Assembly: GCA_025450975.1 (NCBI GenBank)
Contig: JANWLI010000091.1
Coordinates: 1-14,396, forward strand
DNA from: Candidatus Kapaibacterium sp.
GTDB taxonomy: Bacteria > Bacteroidota > Ignavibacteria > Palsa-1295
Length of the DNA: 14,396 nt
Direction of reading: 5' to 3'
The position numbers and the translations under genes are program-made. Shown here piece by piece: positions 1-6,012 of this stretch (positions are counted from its first letter, which is position 1; the number at the start of each line of letters is the position of its first letter). The notes beneath the pieces are model-generated. The model ran no database searches, had not been told where the DNA came from, and saw only the letters and a list, made by a program, of their open reading frames with translations.

Positions 1-734
1 ATGGGGATTTTCCTTCGATTACGATTCGCGACATTGCACGGAGCGTACTCGCTCTGCTTGACGAACTTCGAATCGAAACGCTCTCCTTCTCGATCGGCGG
101 GTCGTTCGGGGCAATGGTTACGCTCGAACTAGCAATGCTTGCACCGCAGCGATTCAAACGCCTGGTCGTGCTTTCCTGCGGAGCCGAGCATACGGCGTGG
201 CGCATTGCTTTTAGCTCGGTGATCCGCAATATTATCGAGCATGGGCTTGTGAGCGAAGAGTGTAACGATCATGCATTCTCGCTTGCGCGGCAGATAGGCA
301 TGATCAGCTATCGGTCGGCTGAAGAGTTTAACGAACGTTTCGGACGCGCCAAGCGCAAAGACGGCCTCTTTGAAGTGGAGTCGTACCTCGAACATCAGGG
401 AGAGAAGATCGTCGAGCGATTTTCGCCGTATGCATATGCGACGCTCACACGCGCCATGGAAAGCTTCAGCCTTTTCGAAGGACGCTCCGGAAGCCGCAGG
501 GAAATTCTCGCTGCACTCACCATGCCGATACTGGTCGTTGGTTCTACCAGCGATGTACTGTATCCGGAAGCAGAGCTGAAGGCATTTGCCGGTGAGCTTC
601 CGAACGGCAGGTATATCTCACTCGAAGCGCCGTATGGTCATGATTCATTCCTTGTGGCAGCAACTACTCTATCACCCATCATCACAACATTCTTAGAAGC
701 AACCGAATATGAGCACGAGTACAATTACGCATAA
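1..734 (+). CDS. metX: Homoserine O-acetyltransferase (MetX), 3' part
   Basis: The 5' end lies outside the window; the reading frame is open from base 3. The product would transfer an acetyl group from acetyl-CoA to homoserine, the first committed step of methionine synthesis in the cytoplasm. The sequence shows the MetX-type stretch FPSITIRD near the start, then the alpha/beta-hydrolase nucleophile elbow GGSFGAM (Ser codon 102-104), then the acid region STSDVLYP and the catalytic His in YGHDSFL close to the C-terminus. This gives an ordered Ser-Asp-His triad. The elbow differs from the usual GGSMGGM at two positions. The last 26 bases overlap hom in another frame, so the two are probably translated together. 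Another alpha/beta hydrolase is possible, but the FPSITIRD and GHDSFL motifs and the neighbouring homoserine dehydrogenase favour MetX. Confidence 0.88.
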   Translation, partial: GDFPSITIRDIARSVLALLDELRIETLSFSIGGSFGAMVTLELAMLAPQRFKRLVVLSCGAEHTAWRIAFSSVIRNIIEHGLVSEECNDHAFSLARQIGMISYRSAEEFNERFGRAKRKDGLFEVESYLEHQGEKIVERFSPYAYATLTRAMESFSLFEGRSGSRREILAALTMPILVVGSTSDVLYPEAELKAFAGELPNGRYISLEAPYGHDSFLVAATTLSPIITTFLEATEYEHEYNYA

Positions 735-1728
735 CATCTCGCAGACGGCGAAGAACAAGGGACATCGCGAATTGCGCATTGGGCTTTTCGGCTTTGGCGT
801 CGTTGGCAGCGGCGTAGTAAAGATCCTGCAGCAAAAGCGCGAGGAGTTTAAGCGGCTCTTTAAGACGGATGTCTACGTCGATCGCATTTGTGTGCGCGAT
901 ACGGAAAAAAAGCGTGAGGCATTGTACCCAAACGATAGGATCACAACGAATCCGATCGACCTCATTGAAGACGAATCGCTCGACTGCATCATCGAAGTGA
1001 TCGGCGGTGAGTTCGAAGCACGCGATATTATTATCCGGTCGCTCAGAAGCCGCAAACATGTGATCACTGCAAACAAGCTTTTACTGTCGTACGACATCGA
1101 ATACTTGCGACAGGCTGCGTTTCGGACCGGCGTGCAGCTTCTCTATGCTGCAAGCGTCTGCGGATCGGTGCCGGTATTGCGTGCGATCGACGAGCTTGCT
1201 TCAAGCGATACGATACGTTCGATCAAGGGTATCGTCAACGGCTCGACGAACTTCATCCTGACTGCCATGTCACAGGAAGGACTGTGCTACGAACAAGCAT
1301 GTGCCGAAGCACGACGACTTGGATTTCTTGAGGCAGACCCCTCGCTCGATGTATCGGGAGCAGATGCAACGCAAAAACTCTCGGTACTCATCTACCATGC
1401 GTTCGGCGCTCATGTGCTTCCAAGTGATATCAAGCGCGAGGGAATCGAAGGCGTAACTGCCGACGATTTTGTTAGAGCGCGTGAGCAAAAGGCGACGATC
1501 AAGCTGATCGCCAGGGCAACGTGTGACCCATCCGGGAAGATCGAGGCAAGTGTTGCTCCGGAAGTCGTCCCCCTTTCCCACATTTTCGCAAATACGCAGA
1601 ATGAGTTCAATGCCTTAGAGATCGTAGCCGACCATGCAGGCCCGCAACTCCTTTATGGTAAAGGGGCCGGGAGCTTACCGACTGCATCTGCTGTAGTTAG
1701 CGACTTACTGGAATTAGTAAAAGATTAA
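709..1728 (+). CDS. hom: Homoserine dehydrogenase without ACT domain
   Basis: This 339-aa enzyme would reduce aspartate-semialdehyde to homoserine with NAD(P)H, the branch point for threonine and methionine. The Rossmann nucleotide-binding loop GFGVVGSG is at residues 28-35. HVITANK ends in Lys123, and the substrate domain contains VNGSTNFIL (177-184) and EADPSLDVSGADATQK (209-223), with the expected catalytic pair Asp219 and Lys223. The protein stops soon after the catalytic domain. The C-terminal ACT domain that mediates threonine feedback in the common form of about 430 residues is absent, as in other short homoserine dehydrogenases. The start overlaps the end of metX by 26 bp and has no clear ribosome-binding site, so translational coupling is likely. 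About 20 residues precede the Rossmann fold, so a slightly later start cannot be excluded. Confidence 0.95.
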   Translation: MSTSTITHNISQTAKNKGHRELRIGLFGFGVVGSGVVKILQQKREEFKRLFKTDVYVDRICVRDTEKKREALYPNDRITTNPIDLIEDESLDCIIEVIGGEFEARDIIIRSLRSRKHVITANKLLLSYDIEYLRQAAFRTGVQLLYAASVCGSVPVLRAIDELASSDTIRSIKGIVNGSTNFILTAMSQEGLCYEQACAEARRLGFLEADPSLDVSGADATQKLSVLIYHAFGAHVLPSDIKREGIEGVTADDFVRAREQKATIKLIARATCDPSGKIEASVAPEVVPLSHIFANTQNEFNALEIVADHAGPQLLYGKGAGSLPTASAVVSDLLELVKD

Positions 1729-1757
1729 CATTTTTTGAAAAAAGGTGAACTTTTGGA

Positions 1758-1787
1758 GTGACAGGGTGCGTTTAACGGTGCTCTAAT
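1758..1787 (+). promoter_or_regulatory. Possible sigma-70-like promoter for rpmH
   Basis: A GTGACA element (1758-1763) lies 18 bases from TCTAAT (1782-1787). Each matches its sigma-70 consensus at five of six positions. The predicted start of transcription would be about 1794, only a couple of bases before the rpmH ATG, which implies a nearly leaderless mRNA. This is a weak prediction because the spacing to the gene is unusual. Confidence 0.3.
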
Positions 1788-1795
1788 AGTAAAGA

Positions 1796-1948
1796 ATGAA
1801 GCGTACTTACCAACCCAGCCGACGCAAACGTGCTAATAAGCACGGATTTCGTGCACGTATGGCCTCCAAAAACGGACGTCGGGTATTAGCAGCACGCCGC
1901 GCAAAGGGTCGTCATAAGCTTACGACCAGCGACGAACAGCGTAGATAA
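1796..1948 (+). CDS. rpmH: 50S ribosomal protein L34
   Basis: A 50-residue, very basic protein beginning [20 protein letters not shown] and continuing with [19 protein letters not shown], the conserved core of bacterial L34. L34 binds 23S rRNA in the large subunit. The length is typical of the family; the short SDEQRR tail after the core is the variable part. The gene starts 67 bp after hom and is followed by an intrinsic terminator before rnpA. In many bacteria rpmH sits beside dnaA and oriC, but no dnaA is seen here; the upstream neighbours are metX and hom. Confidence 0.97.
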   Translation: MKRTYQPSRRKRANKHGFRARMASKNGRRVLAARRAKGRHKLTTSDEQRR

Positions 1949-1983
1949 TTAGATATTTAGTTGCCCCCTTATCAGGGTTTTAT

Positions 1984-2016
1984 AAAAGCATCAGCAGCCA
2001 TGACTGATGCTTTTTT
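1984..2016 (+). terminator. Intrinsic terminator between rpmH and rnpA
   Basis: An 11-bp perfect stem, AAAAGCATCAG (1984-1994) with CTGATGCTTTT (2004-2014), encloses a 9-base loop and runs directly into TTTTTT (2011-2016) then ATTTT. The A-run before and T-run after could also let it work on the minus strand. It lies 36 bases after the rpmH stop and 25 before the rnpA start, so most rpmH transcripts should end here. rnpA-yidD would then depend on read-through or a separate promoter, which I could not find. Confidence 0.85.
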
Positions 2017-2040
2017 ATTTTAAACAAGTGTTAGATACCT

Positions 2041-2445
2041 ATGGCAAAGCCGGTTGCAGTCAAGTTACAGCGCGATATCGACGAGTTACTCGCGTCGAGG
2101 AAGCCGCTTGCAATAGCCGGTAAGCGGTCCAGGGTAATCTCAGCTTTCTATTGCCTACGGCCGCTCAATGGCTCGCCGGAGCCCCTATTATTCCTGATCC
2201 ATGCAGTAAAGCGGGGTATTCCTAATAGTCCGGACCGGAATAAACAGAAGCGGAGGCTGAGGCAGGCAATTCGCCAGCTTGGCATCTATGACATTATTTT
2301 ACAACAGCTTACAGACTCTTCCCAACAGGCCCTGGTCATGCTGCGAACCGCTAAAGCCCCGTCAGCAGCCAGCTCATGGGAGACGATCCTTGATGACATG
2401 GAAGTGATCGGCAAGAGGCTTCAGGAAGTGAGCGCTCATGCGTAA
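2041..2445 (+). CDS. rnpA: Ribonuclease P protein component
   Basis: A 134-residue protein that would bind the catalytic RNase P RNA and help remove 5' leaders from precursor tRNAs. It is divergent, but keeps the family signature RNKQKRRLR at residues 66-74 (the RNP motif), preceded by HAVKRGI, which corresponds to the usual KKVG-A-VxR segment. Its N-terminal part ([18 protein letters not shown]) fits the beta-sheet region of the fold. The length is in the normal range of about 110-140. The position after rpmH and the 8-bp overlap with yidD confirm the assignment. There is no evident ribosome-binding site. The C-terminal 35 residues carry no motif I recognise. Confidence 0.88.
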   Translation: MAKPVAVKLQRDIDELLASRKPLAIAGKRSRVISAFYCLRPLNGSPEPLLFLIHAVKRGIPNSPDRNKQKRRLRQAIRQLGIYDIILQQLTDSSQQALVMLRTAKAPSAASSWETILDDMEVIGKRLQEVSAHA

Positions 2446-2647
2446 GGTTTTTAGGGTAATAATCCTTCTATACCAGCAGCTAATTTCGCCGCATTTAGGA
2501 CAAAATTGCCGGTTCCAACCTACGTGTTCACAGTACACACTGGAAGCCATTGAAAAATATGGAGTTATAAAAGGGTCCTGGATGGGGATGCGGCGCATCG
2601 GAAGATGTCATCCGATGAATCCCGGAGGGTATGATCCCGTACCATAA
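2438..2647 (+). CDS. yidD: Membrane protein insertion efficiency factor YidD
   Basis: A 69-residue protein of the YidD/UPF0161 family, a small membrane-associated factor that assists YidC-dependent insertion of inner-membrane proteins. The family hallmarks are in place: an amphipathic N-terminus with [10 protein letters not shown], the two-cysteine motif [18 protein letters not shown], and a closing [13 protein letters not shown]. Its ATG lies 8 bases before the rnpA stop, so the two are translationally coupled. In most genomes yidC follows directly; here the next gene is an ECF sigma factor after an 81-bp gap, so YidC must be encoded elsewhere. Confidence 0.96.
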   Translation: MRKVFRVIILLYQQLISPHLGQNCRFQPTCSQYTLEAIEKYGVIKGSWMGMRRIGRCHPMNPGGYDPVP

Positions 2648-2728
2648 TTTTTACGAAAATAGTTCTGCAACTTCGGTACCCTTAGAGTGTTCCTGCAATA
2701 GATAACCACGGTAAACTACCTCAAGTCA

Positions 2729-3319
2729 ATGGCACTAGCCAAGACACGGACAGAAGCGGAACTTGCTCTTGAAAAGGAGCAGGAGCGGGCGCACGAGATC
2801 GCCTTATTCCGCAGGTTCACGTCCGGTGACCGGCAGGCTTTTACCGAGTTATATCTTCGTTTTCGTCAACGCGTATTTTCTTATTGCCTTCGTATGCTCG
2901 GCGGTAATCAGGAAGAGGCTGAAGATCTATATCAGGAAGTCTTTATACGCGTGTACCAGCGGGCTCACTTATTTGCCGAGGATAAGAGCCTGGCAGGGTG
3001 GATCTTTACGATCGCCCATAACCTGTGTCTGAATCGTATTCGCGATCGCAGACATACAGAAACATTGGAAGATTATACGTTCGCCGCTACAGCACCATCT
3101 GTAGATTTCGGCGAGGATTGGCAAGCACGTATTCAGTGGGCGCTCGACCAGGTGCCGACGGAAAACCGCGAGCCATTCTTACTGTTTGAATATCAGGGAC
3201 TCACATATCAGGAGATCGCCGACACGATGAAGTTGACGATTCCCGCAGTAAAGAGCCGCATTTATCGTTCGCGTGAGCAGTTGCGCTCACTGTTGGCTCC
3301 GTACTATAGAGAGAATTGA
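2729..3319 (+). CDS. ECF-family RNA polymerase sigma factor
   Basis: A 196-residue extracytoplasmic-function sigma factor that would direct RNA polymerase to a small stress or envelope regulon. Region 2 spans about residues 28-108, with FRRFTSGDRQAFTELYLRF, the core-binding EAEDLYQEVFIRVYQ and the -10 contacting WIFTIAHNLCLNRIRDRR. A variable linker of about 25 residues follows, then region 4 (about 135-190) with LTYQEIADTMKLTIPAVKSRIYRSREQL, a helix-turn-helix that would read the -35 box. Region 3 is absent, as expected for this group. The stop is one base from the start of a membrane anti-sigma-like protein, so the two are coupled. I see no convincing promoter in the 81 bp upstream, though such genes are usually self-regulated. 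The sequence does not reveal the target regulon. Confidence 0.95.
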   Translation: MALAKTRTEAELALEKEQERAHEIALFRRFTSGDRQAFTELYLRFRQRVFSYCLRMLGGNQEEAEDLYQEVFIRVYQRAHLFAEDKSLAGWIFTIAHNLCLNRIRDRRHTETLEDYTFAATAPSVDFGEDWQARIQWALDQVPTENREPFLLFEYQGLTYQEIADTMKLTIPAVKSRIYRSREQLRSLLAPYYREN

Positions 3320-3320
3320 C

Positions 3321-4583
3321 ATGGAAAAGAATATCGAGATCTTAGAATTTTTAGATGGTTCGCTTTCGCCTGAAGCGGAAGCAGAACTGCTGCACCGGCT
3401 TTCGGTCTCTCCGGAGCGCCGTGAAGTGCTGCGCAGCCATATCGATCAGCGCGTGCTGTTCCAGCGCGATCGCGAAGCGATCAACGTGCCGTATGCCGCC
3501 GAGCAAAAGCTTTGGTCGCGTTTAGCCGAAGTGATGCCTGTTGCCCCGGTTGCATCGACCATGGCTCCTGCAACGACTGCCGTCGTCAGTGCCAGCCGTG
3601 GTTTCCGCCTGTTCTCCGTCGCTTCGATCGGCGCTGTCTGTGTCATTATCGGACTTCTGTCAGGATTATATCTCGGTAGCAATAATGGTAATGAGATCGT
3701 AGCTTCATCGCCTGTCGAACAAACCATTCTTGCAATTGAACAGCCACCTGTGCAGCAGGCTGCACCTGCGACCGCACACAATACCACCAATCGTTCTATC
3801 ATTACACGTCAACGCTCTGAAGCGCCCCTGGCATCACTTCCGGTTCTCGTCGATCGTGCTACTCCTGTCGAAGCGGCGCCAGTCGTTGCTTCGGAGACGG
3901 AAGCTTCACCGGCAGTTGCAGCAGTGCGTGCAGAGTTGCCTGCATCAAATGTGTTCGAACCGCGCGAAAGCCATTCACTGGCAGCGCTCGTCACGGCGAC
4001 ACAACAGAGCGAGCAGAGTGTCTATCCGATGGAGTTAAGTTTTGCCGAAAGCTTTGGTATGCAATTCCCGGCCGATGCAGCATCGCGTAATACGCAGCCG
4101 CTGATCACAAACTCGACGATCTCAGGAATGTACCAGATCTACCATGGCCAGATCGAGTTGTGGGTTGGCGCGAACATCGGATCGGCAAATATTGCAAGAA
4201 AGACACTTCGCGAAGACCCCCAGCCGGGTGGTGGATCAGAACTGGTTGCTGATGTCAGCCATCTGCAAACGACGTGGGTAGGGCCGACGGTGCAGGCGCG
4301 GTACCGGTTTACCCAGCATATTTCCAGTGCTGTCTCTGGCGGAGTTTCGTATTCCGACCTGGGGTCGCTGTTCCATGCCGAGGTCAATGGCCGGTATGAC
4401 CTAACCGATCAGGTTGGAATTACCCTTGGATTGCGGTCGTTGCATCTACCGTACGACCTGAGCCAGGAACAGATCGATGTCATTCGGACCGCCGTCTACG
4501 ATATCGATGCAGGCGGACCGAACTATGGGAACGAATGGAGCCATAATTTTGAGATCCTGACAGGGATGTACTTCCGCTTCTAA
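3321..4583 (+). CDS. Dual membrane-spanning anti-sigma-like protein
   Basis: A 420-residue protein in three parts. Residues 1-75 look like the cytoplasmic N-terminus of an anti-sigma factor, helical and charged, opening with LEFLDGSLSPEAEAELLHRL; there is no zinc motif. Residues about 97-119 form one membrane helix (LFSVASIGAVCVIIGLLSGL). Residues 120-235 are a Pro/Ala/Val-rich linker, long enough to cross the periplasm. Residues 236-420 show alternating polar and aromatic strands (YQIYHGQIELWVGANIG, TWVGPTVQARYRF) and end in YFRF, the terminal Phe typical of outer-membrane beta-barrels. The start at 3321 is chosen because it lies one base after the sigma stop; an in-frame start at 3273 would run inside the sigma gene. 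By analogy with anti-sigma factors of this design in Bacteroides, it would hold the sigma factor and release it on an outer-membrane signal. The barrel is inferred from pattern only. Confidence 0.78.
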   Translation: MEKNIEILEFLDGSLSPEAEAELLHRLSVSPERREVLRSHIDQRVLFQRDREAINVPYAAEQKLWSRLAEVMPVAPVASTMAPATTAVVSASRGFRLFSVASIGAVCVIIGLLSGLYLGSNNGNEIVASSPVEQTILAIEQPPVQQAAPATAHNTTNRSIITRQRSEAPLASLPVLVDRATPVEAAPVVASETEASPAVAAVRAELPASNVFEPRESHSLAALVTATQQSEQSVYPMELSFAESFGMQFPADAASRNTQPLITNSTISGMYQIYHGQIELWVGANIGSANIARKTLREDPQPGGGSELVADVSHLQTTWVGPTVQARYRFTQHISSAVSGGVSYSDLGSLFHAEVNGRYDLTDQVGITLGLRSLHLPYDLSQEQIDVIRTAVYDIDAGGPNYGNEWSHNFEILTGMYFRF

Positions 4584-4597
4584 ACAAGGAGTGTGTT

Positions 4598-5326
4598 ATG
4601 AAAAAGTATGTAGCTCTTCTTTCGGTTTTAGGGTTAGCTTCCTGCGCGATCACCAACGAGCCGGGTGAACAGGTTACTCCTGTAGCAGAGTCTTACTTTT
4701 TCTCGAAGTCTACGGGGGTGCAGTATACCTACTCCCACGACGAAGCCAATATTTCCGATACGTTAACCTACCGGGTAGTAAATGAATATGAGCCCGGTGT
4801 GTTCTCCCGTCTTGAGCGGATCGAAGCTGATACGGCAATCGATGGTGAGGCTCTCTACTATTACATGACCGATGTCAATCGCGATGGGATCCTTCAATGC
4901 CTGATGACCAAAGAAGAAGGATCGGGTGAAACGATCGTCGCGCTCCAGGGCGAGCTTAACGTTGGCAGTTCGTGGATAGCAACCAACGACGGCAGCATTA
5001 TTGCCTCGGTTCAGGACCATTATGATTTTTACTACCTTGTCGGCCGCGAGAAAAAGTATGACGACGTCATCGTCATCAAGTATGTCGATTCGCGTGAGAT
5101 CGAAGGTACCTACATCCTGCGCTATTTTGCCAACGGGTACGGTCTCATTCATGAAAAAAGAGTCATGAGTAATGATTCAGACCCGACAACAGAAGTATCC
5201 AATCTTCGCCTGATCGACAGCAAACTCCTCAGTGGCGAGATCGTCCCACGCCTTCCAAGTCATTGGTGGGACGCCCATAGCCGTTACAGCATCGTCCCGC
5301 AAACCCCAGCAGAAGAGGAAGAGTAA
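4598..5326 (+). CDS. Putative lipoprotein in sigma/anti-sigma operon
   Basis: A 242-residue protein with a lipoprotein signal: MKK, a hydrophobic stretch, then lipobox LASC with the acylated Cys at residue 16. A good ribosome-binding site, AAGGAG (4586-4591), sits 6 bases before the ATG and 2 bases after the upstream stop, so the gene belongs to the sigma-factor operon. The mature part has alternating strand-like segments (YTYSHDEANISDTLTYRV, VIVIKYVDSREIEGTYILRY) and an acidic tail (PAEEEE), suggesting a mainly beta, envelope-anchored domain. I do not recognise a named family. Context suggests a role in the envelope response controlled by the sigma factor, either as a partner of the barrel or as a target gene, but that is inference. 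Confidence 0.8.
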   Translation: MKKYVALLSVLGLASCAITNEPGEQVTPVAESYFFSKSTGVQYTYSHDEANISDTLTYRVVNEYEPGVFSRLERIEADTAIDGEALYYYMTDVNRDGILQCLMTKEEGSGETIVALQGELNVGSSWIATNDGSIIASVQDHYDFYYLVGREKKYDDVIVIKYVDSREIEGTYILRYFANGYGLIHEKRVMSNDSDPTTEVSNLRLIDSKLLSGEIVPRLPSHWWDAHSRYSIVPQTPAEEEE

Positions 5327-5360
5327 CTCCTTCAATCAAAAGAGATTAGCAGCAACAAAT

Positions 5361-5385
5361 CTGCAGGCGGATGCACCGTTTGCAG
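5361..5385 (+). terminator. GU-containing hairpin after the lipoprotein gene
   Basis: CTGCAGGCGG (5361-5370) can pair over all ten positions with CCGTTTGCAG (5376-5385), counting two G-U pairs in RNA, around a 5-base loop. It lies 35 bases after the lipoprotein stop. No T-run follows, so it is at best a weak terminator or an mRNA 3'-end stabiliser. Confidence 0.35.
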
Positions 5386-5399
5386 AGTTTCGCACTTAT

Positions 5400-5427
5400 T
5401 TGGCTTGAAAATTGTACTTAGTATAAG
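5400..5427 (+). promoter_or_regulatory. Possible promoter of the tlpA-like/pgpH/xer operon
   Basis: TTGGCT (5400-5405) and TATAAG (5422-5427) are separated by 16 bases, matching the sigma-70 consensus at four and five of six positions. The start of transcription would be about 5434, roughly 14 bases before the ATG at 5448. An AAGGTG ribosome-binding sequence lies at 5434-5439. An overlapping TATAAA at 5430-5435 makes the exact -10 uncertain. Confidence 0.4.
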
Positions 5428-5447
5428 TCTATAAAGGTGTAGATTTT

Positions 5448-6005
5448 ATGAAAAACACAAAATTTGCGGTTCTCTCCGTTTTTGCTTTGGTAACCGGAGC
5501 GGCGCTTTTGCTTCTTGCAGATACAACTCCCTCCCCATCATCGACGTCTTCCGCATCGATGGTCAATGTCAATGCAGCAGATCAGGATGTAGCTCCGTTC
5601 TTCACGTCGACCGATCTTGAAGGCAAGGCGTTTGACCTTAGCGTCTATAAGGGAAAAGTTTTAGTACTCAATTTCTGGGCAACTTGGTGCGGACCGTGTC
5701 GTCGTGAAATTCCTGACTTTATTCAGCTTCAGGACGAATATGGTATAAGCGGCTTACAGGTCGTCGGTATTGCACTTGACGAACAGGGCGCTGCGATCGT
5801 CAAACCTTTTGCCGACAAGTTTAAGATCAACTATCCGGTCGTCGTCGATGCGAAGAGTGAAGTCGCAGCGCTCTACGGCCAGATGAATGCAATTCCGGTC
5901 ACGATCATCGTCGATCGCAACGGCAAGATCCGCTCGCGTCAGGTCGGCATGCGTACGAAGGCGCAGATCGAGGCTCTTGCAGTGCCGCTTCTGAAAGAAA
6001 AATAA
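5448..6005 (+). CDS. TlpA/ResA-like thiol-disulfide oxidoreductase
   Basis: A 185-residue thioredoxin-fold protein. It has an N-terminal hydrophobic segment (about residues 6-24), which acts as a signal peptide or membrane anchor with no lipobox, then a Ser/Thr/Pro-rich linker to about residue 45. The fold starts with VAPFFTSTDLEGKAFDLSVYKGK. The redox site WCGPC is at 80-84 in LVLNFWATWCGPCRREIPDF, and the cis-proline is Pro150 in AIPVT. This pattern fits periplasmic TlpA/ResA-type reductases, which reduce disulfides in proteins such as apocytochromes. A c-type cytochrome is encoded about 5 kb away, but no direct link is visible. The gene starts after a probable promoter and ends 7 bp before the pgpH start, so it is likely the first gene of that operon. 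Confidence 0.92.
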   Translation: MKNTKFAVLSVFALVTGAALLLLADTTPSPSSTSSASMVNVNAADQDVAPFFTSTDLEGKAFDLSVYKGKVLVLNFWATWCGPCRREIPDFIQLQDEYGISGLQVVGIALDEQGAAIVKPFADKFKINYPVVVDAKSEVAALYGQMNAIPVTIIVDRNGKIRSRQVGMRTKAQIEALAVPLLKEK

Positions 6006-6012
6006 CACTATT

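Noticed and set aside
3273..3320. Upstream extension of the anti-sigma gene
   Set aside because: It would lie inside the end of the sigma gene; the ATG at 3321 follows the sigma stop by one base and gives a normal start.
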